Part shown: positions 5,386 to 7,836 of the stretch, one piece after another
Position numbering within the stretch: the stretch's first letter is position 1
Layout of the letters: each line of letters begins with the position of its first letter
Origin: Rhodobacteraceae bacterium UBA2776
Lineage (GTDB): Bacteria; Pseudomonadota; Alphaproteobacteria; Rhodobacterales; Rhodobacteraceae
DNA: 7,836 nt
Assembly: GCA_002352425.1 (NCBI GenBank)
Contig: DEIK01000093.1
Coordinates: 1-7,836, forward strand
Direction of reading: 5' to 3'
Made by a program: the position numbers and the translations under genes
Notes under the pieces: model-generated
What the model was told of the DNA's origin: nothing
Databases searched by the model: none
The model's input: the letters and a program-made list of their open reading frames with translations, nothing else

Positions 5386-6150
5386 ATGACCCTATCAAAA
5401 GTCGATCAAATACGGGCATTGCTAAAGAGCATAGAGACGGGCGATCCTGCTCCTGTCGCTGTGGTTAATGAAGCGAAGTACGTCCAGCACAATCCACAGA
5501 CACATGAAGGCAGCGAGGGTTTGGCGTTGCTATTCAAGCGCCTGTCAAAAACCGAACCACGGGTGAACATGGTCCGTGGGTTTGAGGATGGCGATTTTGT
5601 ATTTGCGCAAATGGAATATGATTTCGCGAGTAGAAAGATTTGCTTTGAAGTTTTCCGTTTTCAGGACGGCCAAACGGTTGAGCACTGGGACAACATCCAG
5701 GCAAGACAGGGGCCAAATAAATCGGGCCGGAGCATGGTGGACGGCCCGACGGAGGCCACCGACCACGAATTGACTGAAACCAACCGTTCAATTGTCCAAT
5801 CCTTTGCCGAAACAGTGTTGGTGGTGGGGCTTTTTGAGCAGCTTGAAGACTTTGTCGATGCGGACACTTATATCGAACATAATCCATGTCTTGCGGACGG
5901 GGTGTCCTCTCTGCGATCAGCGCTTTTATCGACGAATGATGGCGAAAGGCATATCGACTACCACCGGGTCCATCGTGTTCTGGCTGAGGGGAATTTCGTT
6001 CTTTGTGTCTGTGAGGGGCAGCTTGAAGGCGTGCATAGCTCTTTTTACGATTTGTTTCGCATCGCTAATGGTAAAATTGTGGAGCATTGGGATACCACCG
6101 AGGCAATCGCCCCACGAGACGAATGGAAAAACGACAACGGTAAATTTTGA
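5386..6150 (+). CDS. Tandem SnoaL-like (NTF2-fold) protein
   Basis: A 254-residue protein built of two copies of a SnoaL-like unit. Unit 1 has YVQHNP (32-37) and VFRFQDGQTVEHWDNIQ (89-105). Unit 2 has YIEHNP (162-167) and LFRIANGKIVEHWDTTEAI (223-241). The repeat period is ~130 residues, and a polar linker (PNKSGRSMVDGPTEATDHE) joins the units. SnoaL-like proteins with HNP and EHWD motifs (COG4922 type) are usually single units of ~130 residues, named after a polyketide cyclase; most have no proven substrate. His and Asp in each motif would line the cone-shaped pocket. AGAGGA at 5373-5378 is 7 bases from the ATG. No signal peptide is seen, so it should be cytoplasmic. It follows the LysR gene in the same direction after 95 bases, but a direct link is not shown. 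Confidence 0.85.
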   Translation: MTLSKVDQIRALLKSIETGDPAPVAVVNEAKYVQHNPQTHEGSEGLALLFKRLSKTEPRVNMVRGFEDGDFVFAQMEYDFASRKICFEVFRFQDGQTVEHWDNIQARQGPNKSGRSMVDGPTEATDHELTETNRSIVQSFAETVLVVGLFEQLEDFVDADTYIEHNPCLADGVSSLRSALLSTNDGERHIDYHRVHRVLAEGNFVLCVCEGQLEGVHSSFYDLFRIANGKIVEHWDTTEAIAPRDEWKNDNGKF

Positions 6151-6229
6151 GACACATCGTGCGAAAACGGCCATTTATTCCCGGATGGTGAAAAACCACG
6201 TTGGCCCGTATTCTTCCCATGCTTCCCCC

Positions 6230-7189
6230 CTAAATCGTCACCACCACCTTGCCCGTGGATTTGCGCGTCCGCAGCAACTCCAGCGCCTCATTCGTGCGCT
6301 CCAGCGGCAGGGTGTGGCTGACGTGGGGGTGCAATTCCCCTGCCGCATACCACCCCAGCAAGGTATCCAGACTGTCGTGCAGCACTTTTGGCGCGAATTT
6401 CAGATAGCCCCCCCAGTAAAACCCGATCACATCCAGATTTTTCACCAACAGAATATTGGCCGGAATTTGCGGCACCTCGCCACTGGCAAATCCAACCGGA
6501 ATGATCCGCGCCTCGGGGTTGCAGGCCCGCAAGGCGGCTTTGAACAAATCACCGCCGATGGGATCATACACCACATCCGCGCCGCCCAGTGACTTGACCA
6601 CCGCGCGCAAATCTTGCGTGTCGCTGTCGATCAGATGGTCCGCCCCGGCCTTGGCCGCAACCGCCAATTTTTCCGCCCCGCGCGCACAGGCGATCACGGT
6701 GGCCCCCATCCGTTTGCCAATCTCGACCGCCGTCAGCCCAATCCCGCCAGCCGCGCCCAACACCAGCAATGTTTCGCCAGCCTTTAATTTGGCCCGGTGA
6801 TCCAACGCGAGATGAGAGGTGCCATACGCCACCAAAAAACCCGCAGCGTCCGTAAAAGACATGTTGTCCGGCATCAAATTGCACTGATCCGCAGGAAAGC
6901 AGCCAAATTCCGCCAACCCGCCATGCCCGTGATAAACCACCACCCTGTCTCCGACGTTAAGCTGCGTTACCCCTTCGCCCAAAGCCTCGACAAATCCCGC
7001 AGGTTCCACCCCCAAGGTAAAGGGCAGCGCGGGGATGTCTTGATAGGTGCCTTTGACCATCAAAAGATCGGCAAAATTCAGGCCACAGGCCTTTATTTTT
7101 ATTAGAACTTCACCGGCTTTTGGGGTCGGCTTTGAAGCGGTTGTAATCTGTGCGGATTGACCGATGTTTTGCAGTTGAAATGCACGCAT
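6230..7189 (-). CDS. NADPH:quinone oxidoreductase family (zinc-free MDR) protein
   Basis: A 319-residue medium-chain dehydrogenase/reductase. The N-terminal GroES-like catalytic domain has ACGLNFADLLMVKGTYQ (34-50) and FTLGVEPAGFVEALGEGV (57-74). A Val-Glu-Pro replaces the His-Glu zinc-ligand motif, and the structural four-Cys lobe is missing, so this is the zinc-independent quinone-reductase branch (COG0604). The Rossmann motif GAAGGIGLTAVEIGK spans 145-159, and ACARGAEKL (167-175) could favour NADPH over NADH. The C-terminus ends in RTRKSTGKVVVTI, typical of QOR proteins. The expected reaction is NADPH-dependent reduction of a quinone or an activated alkene; the true substrate is unknown. 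GGAA about 7 bases ahead of the ATG is a modest ribosome site. It converges with the SnoaL-like gene, leaving 79 bases between stops without an obvious terminator. Confidence 0.93.
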   Translation of the reverse strand: MRAFQLQNIGQSAQITTASKPTPKAGEVLIKIKACGLNFADLLMVKGTYQDIPALPFTLGVEPAGFVEALGEGVTQLNVGDRVVVYHGHGGLAEFGCFPADQCNLMPDNMSFTDAAGFLVAYGTSHLALDHRAKLKAGETLLVLGAAGGIGLTAVEIGKRMGATVIACARGAEKLAVAAKAGADHLIDSDTQDLRAVVKSLGGADVVYDPIGGDLFKAALRACNPEARIIPVGFASGEVPQIPANILLVKNLDVIGFYWGGYLKFAPKVLHDSLDTLLGWYAAGELHPHVSHTLPLERTNEALELLRTRKSTGKVVVTI

Positions 7190-7537
7190 GCTTTATTTCC
7201 ATCACCTGTTAGTGTTTGAAGTCTTGTGTCGGGGGATACCGTGATACCGGACTTGGGTAAAGGGATGGCGTGGAGGTGCTGGACTTACAGACGTAACGCG
7301 ACTCAACCTATGATTAGTGCTGAATCAGCTTCGGTAAGGTTGGTTAACAAAAACGGCATGTTGTTGCCTGTATGAGGTGCAATGTTTGCTTTTTATACTA
7401 ATCGAACGCTAATTCCGCACAATAACATAGACATAAGGACAGGTTGGCAGGATTGGCTGTGCCAGTATAGTAAGAAAAGTTGCTCTATGCGTATTCAATT
7501 TTCGCAATGCGCACTAATTATTGGTTAAGGATTTAAA
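7190..7537. other. Gene-free stretch between quinone oxidoreductase and XRE regulator
   Basis: A 348-base divergent gap. I see no RNA gene or credible coding region; a 36-codon frame near 7265 lacks a usable ribosome site. It holds the upstream regions of both flanking genes. Visible elements are a direct repeat GATACC at 7235-7240 and 7243-7248, an inverted repeat TGATT-N7-AATCA at 7311-7327 overlapping GCTGA-N1-TCAGC (7319-7329), and a promoter at 7444-7471. The short repeats may be chance. Confidence 0.5.
7444..7471 (+). promoter_or_regulatory. Predicted promoter of the XRE-family gene
   Basis: TTGGCA (7444-7449) and TATAGT (7466-7471) are separated by 16 bases, each one base from the sigma70 consensus. 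The implied start near 7478 leaves a leader of ~60 bases before the ATG at 7538. Confidence 0.5.
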
Positions 7538-7836
7538 ATGAAACATCCGGTTGATATTCATGTTGGGAAAAGAATTCGCCACCGTCGTTGGTTGGTTGGA
7601 ATGACACAGCAGCAATTGGCTGAAAAAGTTGGGATCAAGTTTCAGCAGATACAGAAATATGAAACGGGTATGAACCGCGTCAGTGCTTCGCGTCTATGGG
7701 ATATCTCTGACGTGCTCGACGTGAAGATCTGCTTCTTTTTCAATGAAATGCTGGATGAAAACAGTATATCGCCCGCGGCTGGTTCTTCCAAAACGGATAT
7801 GCCGGTGGATATCATGGCTGACAAAGAAGCACTTGA
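7538..7836 (+). CDS. XRE-family helix-turn-helix transcriptional regulator (partial, 3' end missing)
   Basis: The first 99 codons of a regulator; the frame is still open at the window edge. AAGGA at 7527-7531 is 6 bases ahead of the ATG, fixing the start. Residues ~9-66 form a lambda-repressor-like HTH: VGKRIRHRRWLVGMTQQQLAEKVG, then IKFQQIQKYETGMNRVSASRLWDISDVLDV as the recognition part. FFFNEM (about 67-72) follows, as in the common alphaproteobacterial XRE proteins of ~120-140 residues. After that the sequence becomes polar and low in conservation (SPAAGSSKTDM). It binds DNA as a presumed dimer; its targets are unknown. It is divergent from the quinone oxidoreductase gene, so that gene or itself is a possible target. 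Confidence 0.92.
   Translation, partial: MKHPVDIHVGKRIRHRRWLVGMTQQQLAEKVGIKFQQIQKYETGMNRVSASRLWDISDVLDVKICFFFNEMLDENSISPAAGSSKTDMPVDIMADKEAL

Noticed and set aside
5792..6592. A 266-codon plus-strand frame spanning the SnoaL/oxidoreductase junction
   Set aside because: It overlaps two well-supported genes in other frames and shows no recognisable domain.
7265..7375. 36-codon frame beginning at the ATG near 7265
   Set aside because: The only purine-rich run touches the ATG directly, too close for a ribosome site; the composition is not protein-like.
7831..7836. TGA at the window end as the stop of the XRE gene
   Set aside because: It is out of frame: the codons read GCA CTT GA, so the gene continues beyond the window.

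Overview
The window looks like ordinary chromosome of an alphaproteobacterium, most likely a Rhodobacteraceae/Roseobacter-group member. This rests on the protein family signatures (a GatA C-terminus, a cysteine-free ribosomal protein L33, a DUF1127 small protein, an alphaproteobacterial type A RNase P RNA) and on moderate GC with typical Shine-Dalgarno sites. The assignment is inferred from recognised families, not from a database search.

Left part (1-2437, + strand). The 3' end of gatA is followed by a predicted lipoprotein with a C-terminal Excalibur domain. Eight bases after it comes an AmpD/AmiD-type N-acetylmuramoyl-L-alanine amidase, then the RNase P RNA gene rnpB and rpmG (L33), closed by a strong intrinsic terminator. 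The rnpB promoter appears to sit inside the last codons of the amidase, and its -10 box uses the amidase stop codon.

Middle (2564-4312, - strand). A relatively AT-rich gene for a small membrane-anchored protein of unknown function comes first. Then a Bax inhibitor-1 (BI-1/YccA) family membrane protein with its own promoter and terminator, and a DUF1127 small protein. The DUF1127 gene is divergent from a + strand LysR-family regulator (4436-5290). The 123-base gap between them holds a near-textbook LysR operator (TATCAA-N5-TTGATA), which suggests autoregulation and control of the DUF1127 gene.

Right part (5386-7836). A + strand protein made of two tandem SnoaL-like (NTF2-fold) units converges on a - strand zinc-free MDR quinone oxidoreductase. 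A 348-base gene-free stretch follows, with a good sigma70-type promoter, leading to a partial XRE-family HTH regulator that runs off the window end.

I see no mobile element, CRISPR array, phage gene, tRNA or toxin-antitoxin pair. No clear novel multi-gene system is visible. The most interesting points are the LysR/DUF1127 operator, the SnoaL tandem fusion, the lipoprotein/amidase pair, and the nested rnpB promoter.
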